64,000 nucleotides of DNA from Mesodorylaimus sp. YZB2_4 (taxonomy: Eukaryota; Nematoda; Enoplea; Dorylaimida; Dorylaimidae), in assembly GCA_030248295.1 (NCBI GenBank), contig JASANH010000053.1, positions 62,001 through 126,000 of the forward strand, in the 5' to 3' direction. The translations under genes and the position numbers were made by a program. Positions within the stretch are counted from its first letter, which is position 1. Every line of letters starts with the position of its first letter. This document shows, piece after piece, positions 31,425 to 43,631 of the stretch. The notes beneath the pieces are model-generated. The model made no database searches and had not been told where the DNA came from. It saw nothing but the letters and a program-made list of their open reading frames with translations.

Positions 31425-31547
31425 GGCGCATTTATAGTCGACAAAATTTCTATTCCTACCCCTAGCGTAGGTGTAATGGCCATAAGCGTGTGCTATTACT
31501 CCTACCCGAGGGGTAGGTGTAGAAATTTTGTCGACTATAAATGCGCC
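31425..31547. mobile_element. Short fold-back MITE
   Basis: Arms of about 45 bp: GGCGCATTTATAGTCGACAA at the left and its reverse complement at the right, continuing AATTTCTA..CCTACCCCT. The inner loop is only about 25 bp, so the whole 123 bp forms a long hairpin. Confidence 0.75.
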
Positions 31548-31594
31548 TTTAGCTCCATCCGCACTCCCTCATCGTAGATTCCCATTTCCGCGAC

Positions 31595-31868
31595 TGTCCC
31601 GATTCAGCGAGTGCTGTTTTACACACGGCTAAAGAAATATGTGCGAGATCACTAGCTGTGCGCGTAAATAGGATTACCTGTGTTTGGGCGGGCTTAGGCC
31701 TAGGCTTAGGCTTAGGGTAGACTTCGGCTTAGGCTTAGGCTTAGGCTTAGGCATACGCTTACGCTTAGGCTCAGGCTTCCTCTGGGCGGCCTTGTGCAGG
31801 CTCATAGTATTTTGGTTAGCCGTGGTACTTTGCACTCGCGGATACGAGACACTCGCTGAATCGGGACA
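31595..31868. repeat. Inverted repeat enclosing a telomere-like array
   Basis: Perfect 19-bp ends TGTCCCGATTCAGCGAGTG (31595-31613) and its reverse complement (31850-31868), each followed inward by a second shared block (CGGCTAA). The telomere-like array lies in the middle. Confidence 0.65.
31694..31776 (+). repeat. Interstitial (TTAGGC)n telomere-like array
   Basis: About seven exact TTAGGC units plus variants (TTAGGG, TTACGC, TCAGGC, CTAGGC) over 83 bp. TTAGGC is the telomere unit of many nematodes. The two arginine/glycine-like frames here are only translations of it. Confidence 0.85.
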
Positions 31869-31915
31869 CAATCCTCGCTCAAACCTCTTACTCACGCACA
31901 CCCACTCACTAGCAT

Positions 31916-32953
31916 GGCTATACTTAAGGAATTCTCAGGCTCTCCTAACCACGCTCAAACCCGTTCTCTAACACGGAAAGAACTGGCCCATGGGCAAGCA
32001 TGCAAGGAACAATACATAGGGTTCAAATTTGGAATTTTAACGCTATCGCGGAAATGATAGTTCCATTGAATTCCTCGCGTCAGACTTGACCTTCTGACAA
32101 ACTATCATGTTTTATATTTTTCCAATCAAAAAATTTCAATTCGGCGCTCCGACCTTGATGCGCAGGCGAGCAGACCTTTACATCGGCGCAAACTGGAAGT
32201 CTTACCGAATCAAATCAATAACTGATGTCCTACTTAACAGACCACCAGAATATGCTGGCTAGAGAAAGAGAAGATTGTTTGTGTTGACAGTACTGACTAT
32301 CGTGTTTATTTTATCAATAAAACCGCTACTGATATTTCTCTGTAGCGTTTGCCAGAGCGCCAAAGAACCTGCGTGCGCATCTTACATCTAGCGGGCATCA
32401 TACGCGCCAGATGATAACGAGAGCAGATCGCTTTACTCTAGAAGTTTTAAGCGAGAAAAGCTGCGTGCCGCGGAAATTGGTTTTGTACTGACGTCGCTCT
32501 GAAGCTTTCTTCAGTTAAGAGGCATTACTGTTACAATTTGAAACTACATAAACAACCGCGCACGGGGAAATTATTACAAGTAATTCTTTTCACAATTAGC
32601 TTTGTACTGCTTTGTGCACATGGGTACGGAGTGCTGGAAGAACTACGTAACCGGATATGCATTCTGCAGTAAATTTCGCGCTTGTAGCAGCTTATAGCAG
32701 GCGCCCAGGCAAGAACCTGCGTGCCGCCAAATTCAAATTTTTTGATTTGAAAAAATAAAACATAATAGTTTGTTAGACGGTCTAGTGTGATGCGAGGTAT
32801 TAAATGAAATTGTTATTTCCGCGATAGCATTCGAATTCCAAATTTGAACCCTACCGTTCCATGCACGCGAGCCTATGGGCCTGTTCTTTCCGTGTTAGAG
32901 AACGGGTTTGAGCGTGGTTAGGAGAGCCTGAGAATTCCTTAAGTATAGCCATG
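31916..32953. mobile_element. 1.04-kb fold-back element with about 240-bp inverted arms
   Basis: GGCTATACTTAAGGAATTC at 31916 is exactly inverted at 32953. Near-identical arms run through the CTCTCCTAACCACGCTCAAA, CTATCGCGGAAAT and AAACTAT.ATGTTTTAT blocks. Both sides carry CTCACTAGCAT (31905-31915 and 32954-32964), a 9-11 bp target duplication of MULE type. No transposase inside. Confidence 0.8.
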
Positions 32954-33144
32954 CTCACTAGCATACAACATGGATATGCAGGATAATATGTAATGGCGCC
33001 ACATTCAAATCACAAGGAAAGACAACCTCACAACACAAGGGGGCTGCTTTGTCACGTACATGATCTGCTTCTTTTTGTATAAATTATTTATTAGGCCGAT
33101 TCTGGAAAGAACGCGAAAAAGAAAAATTCTTGGTCAACCTGTTA

Positions 33145-33410
33145 TCGAGTCAGGAGAAGATCGTCCTTTAGCACTGTGCGTCTGGTTGGCTGGTCTAATC
33201 GTAGGCAAGCATGCTTGCTGATTCATTTTTATTTGCCCGTGATCGATAAAGGCGTGATACCTCGGTGCCGCAAGCGCACAGCAGGTGCCTACTCAGAAAG
33301 ACCAGAATGTACGGCGAACACTAAAAAGCCTGTTACCTGCGGCCAGCTGCTATATAAATATGTTCCTGTGGCTCTCCAGAAAAACATGGACAGGTTTGTA
33401 TAAATTCAAC
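33145..33410 (+). promoter_or_regulatory. Conserved promoter block of cysteine-rich gene A
   Basis: Over about 250 bp it matches 43632-43880 upstream of gene B: GAAGATCGTCCTTTAG, then GTTGGCTGGTCTAATCGTAG, GATCGATAAAGGCGTGATAC and a TATA box TATATAAATA (33351-33360). The TATA box is about 190 bp before the ATG. Conservation in non-coding sequence between the two intact copies supports a promoter. Confidence 0.65.
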
Positions 33411-33547
33411 ATCAAATATTGCTAGCATTTCGCATCTGTTGCTGCACGGTAGGTACTGTGTGAGCTCGTCGCAATAAATCCGCAATAAAGCCGCAATAAA
33501 TTGTCCGCGATTCAAGTTATGAACAAGGAAATCGGGAGGAAAGGAAA

Positions 33548-36500
33548 ATGACTTTTTACCTGTGTCTGCCGGTGTTTCTCGTCTTTTTTCTTGGTAAGTT
33601 GCAAAAGAGTACGCCTTAAACGGATAGTATGGGGTCGGGCGATAAAACCCAGTCACTCTTCCATAATCTTGATCTGACTTCTGGTCTTGTTTCTGCTCGA
33701 CAGATAAAGGGGCTCATCTCTGAATACTTGCTTTGTGTGCTTCATTTTTTGAGCCATGCACACATACTGTACGATACAGAAGAAGGCGAGGCTGGGCTTC
33801 TTCGTATCGTTTTCTTCTCTGAGCTTACAGGTCAGTCAAGGTCCTCACGTGTGCGCGAGTCAACACAAGTGCCCTGGAAACGGAAGGTTTTATGTTCGAA
33901 ATACACGAGAGTCACGTTTTGTCAAGGTTTGCTAAATTGTTTATACAATACTTTGAGCAGCAAAAGCATAACAACATTTTTTTGATGAAATATCACACGC
34001 GCCTGCGCGTCCTTGTCAACAATACGCGAAGTGCGTTAGATTTCTTCTGACATTGATCGCGAATTTCAAAAATGCCACATTCAGGAAATTTAGGATAGCG
34101 GCTTTGCGTGCGTTAGCTTGGCACTGGTTAATGCAGACCGATAATCGATTATTAAATCGAGAGGTTTGTGAAATTATCCAAATCCTGTCAGGACTCGAAA
34201 TTACGGTAAAGCGCCATTGTGTGCCGACAATGGCAAAGGGTACTCGAGGATTTTGCTGCACCAATTGATAAGAAAATGTTGTTTACGGATGCATCTTCGA
34301 AGATAACAGAAATCAAAGTCATGAAGAAACCAACGTCAGCAAGTTAAAATAAACATTTGAATGGAGTGGATGGATAGATTTCGGTCTCCGTCGCAAATAA
34401 GTCGTATCATTACACTGACATATATTTGCAAATTTAGCCAGATGGATGATCGGGGGAATCAGAAAAATGTTTAGGAAATTCGCAAGCAAAATTCTGGACG
34501 TGGTCTACATGCAATATGTCCTTCCGTAACTCGAATATACATAGATAGTGAGATCGGTCGCTTATCCATTCTAATTATCCAAGATCTTGCAGTGTGCAAA
34601 AGTTTGCTGTCCAATCGATTCTGAACGACTGGTGCCAGCCTTATGAAGGAGCTGTGGCAAAGCTGGGTCTCTACGCTGGGAGGCGCGCAAAAATCAGTGA
34701 AAGATACTTCAGTTCTGCAAATCCCTGACACGACCACACGGGGAATACATACATTTTTACGACCATGCTTGCTATCCCAATAATCGCTTCATCCATATTT
34801 CGGATCCGGGAAGGCGCATTGTGTGTTTGGCCAGAAAGTGAATAGTGCGCGATACTGGTTCACAGCTTAATATCGACGGGGTTTACCAAGTTCTATAAGC
34901 AGTTGGGTGTCACACATCCCGCATTTTCGTTCTGCGTAACTTCTGAGTAAGTGAATAAGATTTGGGTATGACATAAATTTCTGATTGATTACTGAATAAG
35001 CATCTATTTTGAGTGAAATTTTATAAGTTCTTAGCATTCTCTAGACAGTACATAGGCCCAGCATGAAGCAGCAGCCCAGCGAGGTCATAAATCTTACCTG
35101 AAATGTTTGTATAGATATTGGATTAATCGCAGCTAGTGAGCCATAATTGTCCTCTGTTTATATCAATACCTAGAGTTCGCCCCAGTTCTATAATCAGTCG
35201 GGAATCACAACACTCGGACCACTGCTTACCACCCGGAAACGAATGGATTAGCGCAGCGATATGAGCAGACTTTAAAGCAGTCTAGCCGCTTGTGAAAATG
35301 GCTCTTTAGACCAGCGCATACTGCCTTGATGGCAAATCGTATGACGCCATAAAAGACAGCTGATCGAGCCCTAGCGGAAATTTTTGAAACTTCGCTTGCT
35401 TACTTGCTGGACATATTATAAATCATTATGCAAATCGAAGTTACGAAACAAAAAGTGGATCGCGATCAGAATTCTATAGAGCGATCGGGTTTGCCAGGAG
35501 CGCCTAAAGGTTCATAAATGAAAAAACCGAGTTGATGTACAGAGGGTACAGTCCAAAGGCAAACAGCAACGCATTCTTTTGAAGTAGTGATCAATGGCGG
35601 TTTAAACTAAAACAGTCCGATCAGTTTCGTTCGTGTGGGTGGTTGAGACAGGAAGTGGGGCTATAGAACGGACTGAACCAGAGCCTGCATGGAAACGGGA
35701 TCATCCTGGGATGCAACCGTCATCTCCACCAACAGGAGCATCACCATTAAGTAGATCGACGCGGGAGCGTTGTTTCGAAATTATGTACGGGTTGAGGATC
35801 AGACATCGACCATGAAACTCCAGAAACAGCAAAAGAAGCCAGAGGATGCAGAGCTTATTTTGCTGGCAAATTTTGGAAAACCAACGACGAAGCCACCGTC
35901 GGTCGGGAAGACAGTGCGAGGTCGCAGCAAGTTCACTTTGCGCAGAACTTTCGCATCCTTTTGTTTCGCCTTTTCGTCCGTTCAGTTTGTGGGAGGAAAG
36001 TCACATACAACCTTGGATTTCGATATCGTTGAGTAGGCTGTAGTGCATATTCAGGGGGCAAAAATTAATCATCATCACTGTTTGCTTGCCATGCAAAAAA
36101 AGACGTTTTGGACTTGCCGCGATTTGAGTGAATTGAAGAATACGGCTGGGGGAGGCTGTGATCAGGGTAGTGTTGATAGATATCCATATCTTCATCTATA
36201 TATAATGCATATTCAAATCTGTTGAGATATAAATATTGATATCGTATCTCTATTTATATCTTATCTTTTGAGGGCGGAGATATGAATTTTAAAATCCTGC
36301 TAAAATGCTTAAATGCACGATAATGCGTCATCTGAGCGTGGTGGTACCCTATAATTTTATCAGAAAGATTATTTCGCGCAGTCAAGTGCAAACTTGCATG
36401 TTGGTATGGATGGGTTTATTGGCAGGCCTAGCCGATTGCCACCTTAGCGAGCTGGCTGAGCTGGCCATAAGTGAACAGGCCTGACTTTGACATTCATCTT

Positions 36501-39371
36501 ACTCTGACTTTGCGGCTGAGCCAGTGTGACTGGTGTGTGTTTCATTCACTGAATTGGAGCTGCGATTAGCTTGCTATCACATATGGAGCAGCTGGTGAAA
36601 TTACAAGACGCGTGCGAATCCTGTAGCACCTGCACACTATTTGTGCTTCTAATGCTGACCATGGACTACTGTATGTGTTATCGTATATACATAGTATAGC
36701 CATGATTCTGACATCCATGGTGACTGCACATATTACAAATATGTGGGGTGTATATGTGAAGCGCATTCTACCGTGGCCAGGTTTCATCAAGTTGCAAGCA
36801 AAACAAGTCACAAGTTCACACGTTACAAGCTCACAAATTACGAGTCCATAAGCGTCTCGGGTTTCACCAAAGTGAATAATCCATTGACAGCTCCTAGACT
36901 TACAAGACTTGTTACGGGAGCACTAGCACGACTACGAGCAGTTCGATTTCATGCTCTCAGAAAAAGTGGGCAGAGACTCGTAACTTGTGTCGAATTTTCT
37001 AGGAGTCAAAACGAGACTCGTAGGACTTGAAGCCTGCTGGTTTTCATCTATTTCTACCATGTTTTTGACATGGATTCCTTTCTTTTCGTCTTTTGGCAGG
37101 CCACTCATGATGGCAGGGAACCAGGATTTGCCCGCCCTGCAGAATGGGTCTCTCATCGAAGCACCTTGCCCCCTCACCTTCCGAAAAGTCAATGCGCTGC
37201 TGCCTTCTGAATTTGGGCTCGTTTACAAGTTCTGCCTCCATCTTTCAAAAGTGACTCTCTACAGGTCCCCTTTTTTACAAGGGCCAGAAAAGTCGTGGTG
37301 AAACGCTCGTTATTCAGGCTTGTGACTTATTGTCCGTAGCTCTCTATACTTCCAGCGTGTTTTTACTGGGCGGCCCACAGGCCCCTTGTAACCAGGCATC
37401 TCTCACGCTTGCTTTTATAACTTGTGAGTTTGTTCGTGATGACACGCTGATACTTGTAAAATAGACATATGTGGCTCTTGTAACACTTGCAAGTGGCTCG
37501 GTGAAACTGGGCCCAGGGGTCGAGAAAATCACCATCAAAAGACATTTCTAGCCTCTATGAGCACAGATACACTTGGTGGTCTAGAATGTTTCGACTGGCA
37601 TTGTTTCAAAATTAGAGTTTATTTCATGATCAGGATAGTCATAGTCACACTCATATTTTACTCACCGCCTTATCTCACGGCTTTACTCCAGCAAAAATTG
37701 ATAAAGCGACAGCGCCTTGTCAGCGAGTATACGAGCTTTACTATCTATAAAATCTGTGTTCAGCGGGATACGCTTCCTGTGATTTCTACGTTTACTCCTG
37801 GCTGGAGCAAAATAAAGTGATCAAGTTGTTTTCAGGTTGGTGTTATTCTGATGACAAATGCGTAGTTGAATGTGGCCAAAAATGGACGACTCGTTATGAT
37901 CTGGCTGATAACCCAGCTTGCTTTTTTTACGACTTGGGTAATCTTACTGAGAGCTGCCAGCAGGATGAAAAAGTCCTGCAATGTTTTTCTGGTTGTTCGG
38001 ACAAATCTGCCGCCAGCAAATTGGAGCTTCTCATGCATGACTTCTATTTCCCAGGTGCATCCGTCTGTGACCAGCGCGAATATGTCGAGAGTAATGTGTC
38101 TTTTTCCTTCACTGCGTATCCATGTATTTAGCTAAATCTTTTTAAGGTAATCCTGAGCAGATAAACTGCGCACTTGAAAAATGCACCTCCGTAAATAGCG
38201 GATGTATGACTACGTGCCGAGGGAGTGATTACGTTGGAGAATTATTTGACACCATCAAGACATGGCTTGATGACAACTCGTCCACTAGTACCAATTTTGC
38301 GGCTGATCTCGACGATGTTTGCCAGTAAGGAAATTTGCATTATTACAGTAATTCATCAATTATACGGCCACGGTGCTGCGGGCAGCTGCCCACCGTTCGC
38401 CTATGACTGTTGCGAGGTAGCAAGTGGCTGGGCTCGTTCTGGGCTTCCGTTAGAGCCTAGAGAAAACATGGATGACTCAGATTTTGGAAACAGTTTAAAG
38501 TCGGGCGACAGAAATAGTGGGGGCGGAGAAGCATCGGAAATATCCGTTTCTACAGAAAAAATTTGTAGTTAGAGTAGTACGGTTATATAATATATATATA
38601 TATTATTAGCAGCATGGTTCTTCCGAAACTTATCCCCTTCGCTCCTCCACCAATATTTATGTTGGATGGACCTACAGTACTTTACTTTATCAGCTTGTAA
38701 AGTAGATCCATCATGAGCAGTATGGTAAAGCTTGAAGAGGAGCACTGTTTGTGCCCAATGACGCCATGGTAATAAAAATGATTATCATTGGAAGCCTTTG
38801 GAAAATGGTGATGCAGTCATGATTGGTCAAGAAAAATTCCTGCACTTCCTTAGTTCAAATTATCCCATCTGACCCGATCCGGCCGTAAGCAGAGGGGTTT
38901 GCCTGTCTTACCTCATTTACTTACGAATGCCGCCAGGCTGATAGCAAATCGAGTAGAAACTCCTGTGGTAGGTCAGTCCAGAAAAATCACCGTAATTAAC
39001 ATGCTAAAGCTTGAATTACTGTAGCTGAACTCGAACATTTTAGGCGAAGTTACTGTTTGAACAACTGCCTCGCCAGAAACATCGCAAATCAATGTCCTGC
39101 TGTTACTTTGGAGGTGTATTTGAAGAAACAAACAGCCGCGGAGGAGGCTTTGGTACAGTTCATTGTTGACACCGCCAAAGAAAGAAACGTAAAATTGGAG
39201 ATTCCGACTTGCGAAAACGTATATAACATTATAGGTTTCACCTCAACAATGCTCACTAGCCGCAGCAACGGCTGCATAGAATTGAGCCCTTTGCTGATCG
39301 CGCTTGGCCATCCCTCTCTTTTGTGCATGCTCCTTATTTTTGATGATTTGGACAACTTGTTTACTGGTTGA
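33548..39371 (+). CDS. Cysteine-rich secreted protein, tandem gene A (four exons, 268 aa)
   Basis: Exons 33548-33593, 37836-38090, 38147-38324 and 39044-39371 join in frame without stops (phases 1, 1, 2) using GTAAGT, GTAATG and GTAAGG donors. One acceptor is AAG (38146) and one TAG (39043). Exon 1 encodes the hydrophobic start MTFYLCLPVFLVFFL, a signal peptide. Exon 2 begins GWCYSDDKCVVEC and has eight Cys and an N-glycosylation site (NLT). Exon 3 adds five Cys (CALEKC, SGC, TTC, VC). The last exon has CLNNCLARNIANQC, a charged helix with KKQTAAEEAL, and a hydrophobic end (LSPLLIALGHPSLLCMLLIF). I do not recognise the family. Secretion or a GPI/membrane tail is inferred. Intron 1 (4.2 kb) has collected MITE and SINE pieces. 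An alternative 3' frame to 38572 exists but is less conserved. Confidence 0.8.
33594..36774. other. Intron 1 of gene A, left part
   Basis: Holds blocks shared with 5655-7300 (copy C) and 44034-44420 (gene B), so it is old duplicated intron. A weak SINE-2-like piece lies at about 35690-35800. An AT-rich TATCTATATCTTATC stretch (36170-36290) matches 46680-46830 in gene B. No exon seen. Confidence 0.5.
36775..37513. mobile_element. Inverted-repeat element in intron 1 of gene A
   Basis: GGCCAGGTTTCATCAAGTTG at the left is imperfectly inverted at the right (CTTGCAAGTGGCTCGGTGAA, then ACTGGGCCC). The subterminal sequence is rich in ACAAGT/ACTTGT on both sides. It has no transposase and is probably a non-autonomous DNA element. 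Confidence 0.45.
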
Positions 39372-39854
39372 AATCCAAAATTGACCAGCAGGTCTAATCA
39401 TTATGGGATGTGTACAGGATTGGTTGAGAAAAAAGGCACCTGACACGTGACACATGCTGTATTTTTCGCATAGTATGTGGACCTCTCACAGTCAGTGTCA
39501 GTGGATTACCCCTTAGGGCACCAAACAGCATCATAAATTCGGCTCATTCCGACGAAAGAATCGAACGTTCGCGTAAATACGGTGCTCTGCAGTAACTAAT
39601 AGTATAGCCAGAGGATTTTCAATCAGGAGCTGATCAGCGTCTTCGCTGAGATGATCTTATCAGGAAAGACCGGATCAGTAAGCTGAAAAAGACTCAGATT
39701 AGTAAGCAAGGTCGATTAGTTTTTGACTGACGCCGATTATGCGATAACAAAATCGTCAGAAAACTGCAGGAGGAGGAGGAAGTGGCACGGGCATCAGCAG
39801 ATCGCCGAGCGATGCGCAAAGCGCAAGCCTTGGGACAACAAACAACTACAAGCC
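39372..39854. other. 3' flank of gene A; no gene
   Basis: About 100 bp still matches the 3' flank of the copy at 16411. Beyond that nothing is recognised. Confidence 0.4.
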
Positions 39855-39985
39855 AATCTCCCGGTGTTACTACAGATCTAATAGTCAGAAAACAAAGTGC
39901 CGCTGATATTGCAGCACTTTATCGCTGACACCGTCAAAGAAACGAAAACTGGAGGATTCCGACTTGACATCCCGAACGTCGAATC
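39855..39985 (+). pseudogene. Decayed last-exon relic (copy E)
   Basis: AGAAAACAAAGTGCCGCTGA, then CATCGCTGACACC-like GCTGACACCGTCAAAGAAA and GATTCCGACTTG align with the KKQTAAEEAL...DTAKERN..LEIPTC part of the last exon. Indels destroy the frame. It lies 480 bp after gene A. Confidence 0.6.
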
Positions 39986-40447
39986 TTTGCATGACAGAGC
40001 TGTTACAATATCTCATTCATGTATTGTACATAAGTACCAGTGACAGCTGACACAATATGCCCGGTGGTGTCCAACCAAGCCTGTCTATTCGGATACAGTA
40101 CAACTACGAGTAAGGCCAAAGCTAACTCGACCGTTTTATTTTCAGTTTTGGATTAACGCTGATTTTATTCTTGGGGTTTCCACAAACGGGTGTGATAAAA
40201 AAAATATAAAAAAGAGATAACACGATTAGTCTAGCAAAATACCGTGACGCGAGAAAATGAGTACTGTATACCTGTTTTATTTTGCAGTTTTTGCTTGGAC
40301 AGCGAGTTTTCTCCCGCGAAATTCTCATATAGAAAACATGGATCTTACCTTGTTTTCAGTCACCTGCTCATAACATTAACTTGAAGTTTAACCGAAATCA
40401 TTCTCCATCGATCCAGGAATCATGCCGGGCAAGAGCGCGTGTTAAAC
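39986..40447. other. No gene recognised
   Basis: AT-rich, with no frame or repeat I can name. Confidence 0.35.
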
Positions 40448-41586
40448 AGCGTCCACATTGCACCTCGGCTGATCGGCTGCAGAGCCAACCGAGCCAGCCG
40501 AGCTGTTGACTGATCGTGAGCTGACGTGCGTTCACATTGCATACCTACCTCGGTTGGCTCAGCTGGCGGCTTGCGGTCATATCAGGCTCGGCTGGGTCGT
40601 TCACGTTAGCAGCCGCGACGCTGATGAATTCTGTCTGCTTTTTGGCGGACACGGCTGAGGAGCTCGGTTTGCTCGGCTCGCAGAAGGTTTCCGCTGGAGC
40701 AAGACTACTGCAGAGAATTATCATCGTCAAAATCAAAGAATAAAACCAAAATTTGTGCGCTATTGGTCGGCTGAACCAAGAGCAGTCTGCACCTACGCAC
40801 AGCCTGTTGCATCAGCTTAGCTTTAGCATCACGGACATCCCAACCACGCACATGTGCACTCACGAACGAACATATTGTTTACTCAGTATACACATGGGGC
40901 ATTAGATCGACAGTTCTATCTCTAATGATCAGAATGAAAAGGAGCAGTGATGGAACAACATCGGCAACAGTTTTGCTGGAGTCAGTTCTACTACTGGCAT
41001 TTTTAGTAATTCCCTCATCGATCCATATGCTGGGCAACTCTACAGTACTGTAGTTCTCGTTTCTAAATATAATTAGCGTGCCGTCTGTAAATCTTGAATC
41101 ACGCTATTTCTAGACTTCCTCGAGACCATTTCTCTAATCCTGTTTTGGATTAAAATTCCAAAGTTGACACCTCAGTCCAACCCGATTCCCTAGCACACAA
41201 GTGATGCCGACTCGCATCAGACGCCACCCGCTTTTTTCCTAAATTTCCGGGTTTAAAAACCTTGAAGTTTTTGAGATTCCTAGCCGCTAAAACCGATATA
41301 AGGTTCCACATGTTCATAATAATTCAATAATTTCATCATAATTCATGTTTTAATCGAAATCTGCTATTTTCCTGTTGATAACCCCAGAACAATTGTTCCA
41401 AGCTCGGCTGGAAAAGTTAAAAATTTTCAACTTTCCCAGCCGAGCTGGCCGAGCTCATGAGCCGCCGATCGAGCTGAATGTGAACAGTCCAGCCGAGCCA
41501 GTCAAGCTGACCCAACCGCAAGCCACAAACCGGGCCGACCGCGGGCTGAGCTGGCCGAGCTGATAGTCGCAATGTGAACGAAGCCT
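40448..41586. mobile_element. Inverted-repeat DNA element with GTTCACATTGC ends
   Basis: The left end GCGTCCACATTGCA..TCGGCT.ATCGGCTG is inverted at the right (AGCTGATAGTCGCAATGTGA, then ACGAAGC). Internal GAGCCAACCGAGCCAGCCGA-type blocks near both ends repeat with a second TTCACATTGC at 40531. The middle (40750-41370) has no gene. Confidence 0.55.
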
Positions 41587-41603
41587 CAGCTGACAAGCTT
41601 GGC

Positions 41604-42775
41604 TGGCTCGGCATTCATTCATTCATTCATGCTTTATTTTTTATCCAAACGCCAAGGCGCACTCGAGGGATAAGAAACACAATTGACAATGTTATAGTAC
41701 AGTCAAGCAATGAAAATACTGAAGATGAAGATTAATTAAAAGGTCAAGAGTCAATTTTGAAACTGAACGCTCGATAGAAGTGAATAAAAGCGGGACCAAT
41801 CAGATAAGGCAATTTCAGGTGACAAGTTATTCCACATATTTACAGAAGAATACATAAAACTTTGCTTGTAAGACTCACTGAAATGACGTGGGACAACTAA
41901 ATGATGCGGCTGACACGTTCTACTGCTTACCCGTACACAATCGGATTTCAGCCTAAGCTCATCATAAAAGTAAAAATCATGTAAGCCACGGTGAAACTTA
42001 TAAAATTGACAAAGCTTCAAGCGCTTCCTCCTATTAAAAAGAGAAGACCAACCTAGTTTCTGCAAAGCTTCATCATAAGTCACCATAAAATCATTCAGAT
42101 ACAAACGTGCAGCATAATGTTGAGCGCGCTCAAGCTGATTAATGTCACCTTCTAAAATCGGATCCCATGCAGCAGATCCATATTCTAAAACCGAACGCAC
42201 ACAAGCACCATACACTGTTCCTAGCACTGAGGGCGGTACATGCCTGCTTAACTTGCGCCTCAAAGCCCCAATCATGCAATTAGACTTACGCACCACATTA
42301 GAAATATGCTCAGAAAACTTCATATCACTGCTAAATAACACACCCAAGAACTTTACCTCAGAGCAAAATTCTATTTTGGTCCCTTGCAAGTGAATGTTTG
42401 GCATCGGACAAATAGCTCCATGGCCGTTACGAAAGATAACGGCTTGCGATTTTGCCGCGTTAAAAGCCAAGCCAGAGTTCGTCACCCACTCAGAAATAAA
42501 ATCGATGGCCGATTGTGAAATTTGTTCAGCGTCTGCTAGCTTTTTGACTGGAACGAATAATCCGGTATCGTCGGCGTAGGCCTGAAGTCGAAGAGCTGGG
42601 AATTTGATGTGGAAAGCATGCAGCAATGAGTCGACGTAGGAAACGAATAAAGTAGGGCCCAGAATGCTGCCTTGAGGGACGCCGGATGGAATATCGATTT
42701 CTTTCGATGATGAGCCATCCACTACCACGTGCTGTGATCGATTCGAAAGGTAAGAGTCCAACCAGCATAGCAGTA
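41604..42775 (-). mobile_element. 5'-truncated Jockey/CR1-like LINE (RT half)
   Basis: A single minus-strand frame, 42761-41751, holds RT blocks GVPQGSILGPTLFVSYVDSL and LQAYADDTGLFVPV, then KFLGVLFSSDMKFSEHI, VLEYGSAAWDP, LERAQHYAARLYLN and LGWSSLFNRRKRLKL. The frame is open to its natural end, so the insertion is fairly young. The 3' end carries AATAAAGC and a tail of (GAAT)n (41604-41630). Endonuclease and ORF1 are missing through 5' truncation. Confidence 0.88.
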
Positions 42776-43630
42776 CAGGCGGTATATGGTGATAGTTGCT
42801 GCCCCGCGATGTCGGCGACTATGGGTATGGTTACCAGGTTCCCATTCTGTTGCCCATAAGGGGACCCGGATTCGAGAGCCTCCCCCCCCCCCCCCCCAAG
42901 TAGTCTTGTCTTGCCTGATCTTGTTGAAATTTGAAGCACAGCAAATCGTGCTTTGTATTGTGCTGTATACTTGCAGAGCAAAGGTCGTTTCCAACTGAAA
43001 CTGATTTTGTAAGCTAATGGACGGGTTTTGAATATACTGTGTTTGACGGCTGGGTATTCTTGCTCGGTTTACCGTGGACGCAGTTAAAGCATTGGAAATA
43101 TCCCATTGGAAATATTCACAAATGTGATTTGAGTTCAGCGACTCGCAATTAATCAATGCTGAATATGGATGATGAATGCCGCTATTGGTGGCAGATGAGC
43201 CCTCTCTCCCCATTCACCCCTGGCCCAAAGAAATTAGTCGAGAAAGCCATCTCAGACATTTCCTCCAACTAAGATATATACTGGGCCACAAATTGTACAC
43301 CTAGTGTCGACTGTATTGGTGAAAGCGGCTCCAAGATTTTCGAGAGGGCAAGGGTTGCTGCTTTCGTACATGATCTGCTATGTTCAATAAGATCGCGTGG
43401 TCTGGTACACCATTGTCCGACCTTCTGATGTTGCGGCTTTTGATGTTGCATGCCTCTTGATATTGATATTGTCTTCTTCCCTGAACAAGAAGTCGCGTAT
43501 TCTGGGAGTCAACGATTGCGAAATGGACTTCGATAAAAATTGGCATGATTGCATTGTAGATTTAGCCGATTTCGGGAAGTACGCAAAAAATCAAAATTTT
43601 TAGCCAAACCATTTATTGGGTTATATAGGC
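42776..43630. other. No gene; C-run and weak link to the 33.0 kb flank
   Basis: A 16-nt C-run at about 42883-42898. 43350-43400 (CTTTCGTACATGATCTGCT) matches 33050-33075, marking the left end of the gene A/gene B duplication. Confidence 0.45.
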
Positions 43631-43631
43631 G

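Noticed and set aside
31674-31971. Open frames of glycine/leucine/arginine or lysine/proline repeats
   Set aside because: They are translations of the (TTAGGC)n array on either strand.
35633-36043. Overlapping plus-strand frames in intron 1 of gene A
   Set aside because: No recognisable domain; partly SINE-2-like sequence.
37557-37820. Plus-strand frame just before exon 2 of gene A
   Set aside because: It lies in intron 1 and is not conserved at the matching place in gene B.
38225-38572. Long frame continuing exon 3 of gene A to a stop at 38572
   Set aside because: It overlaps exon 3 in another frame, and its second half is poorly conserved in gene B, whereas direct joining of exon 3 to the exon at 39044 is in phase in both genes. 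An alternative end is possible but not the primary model.
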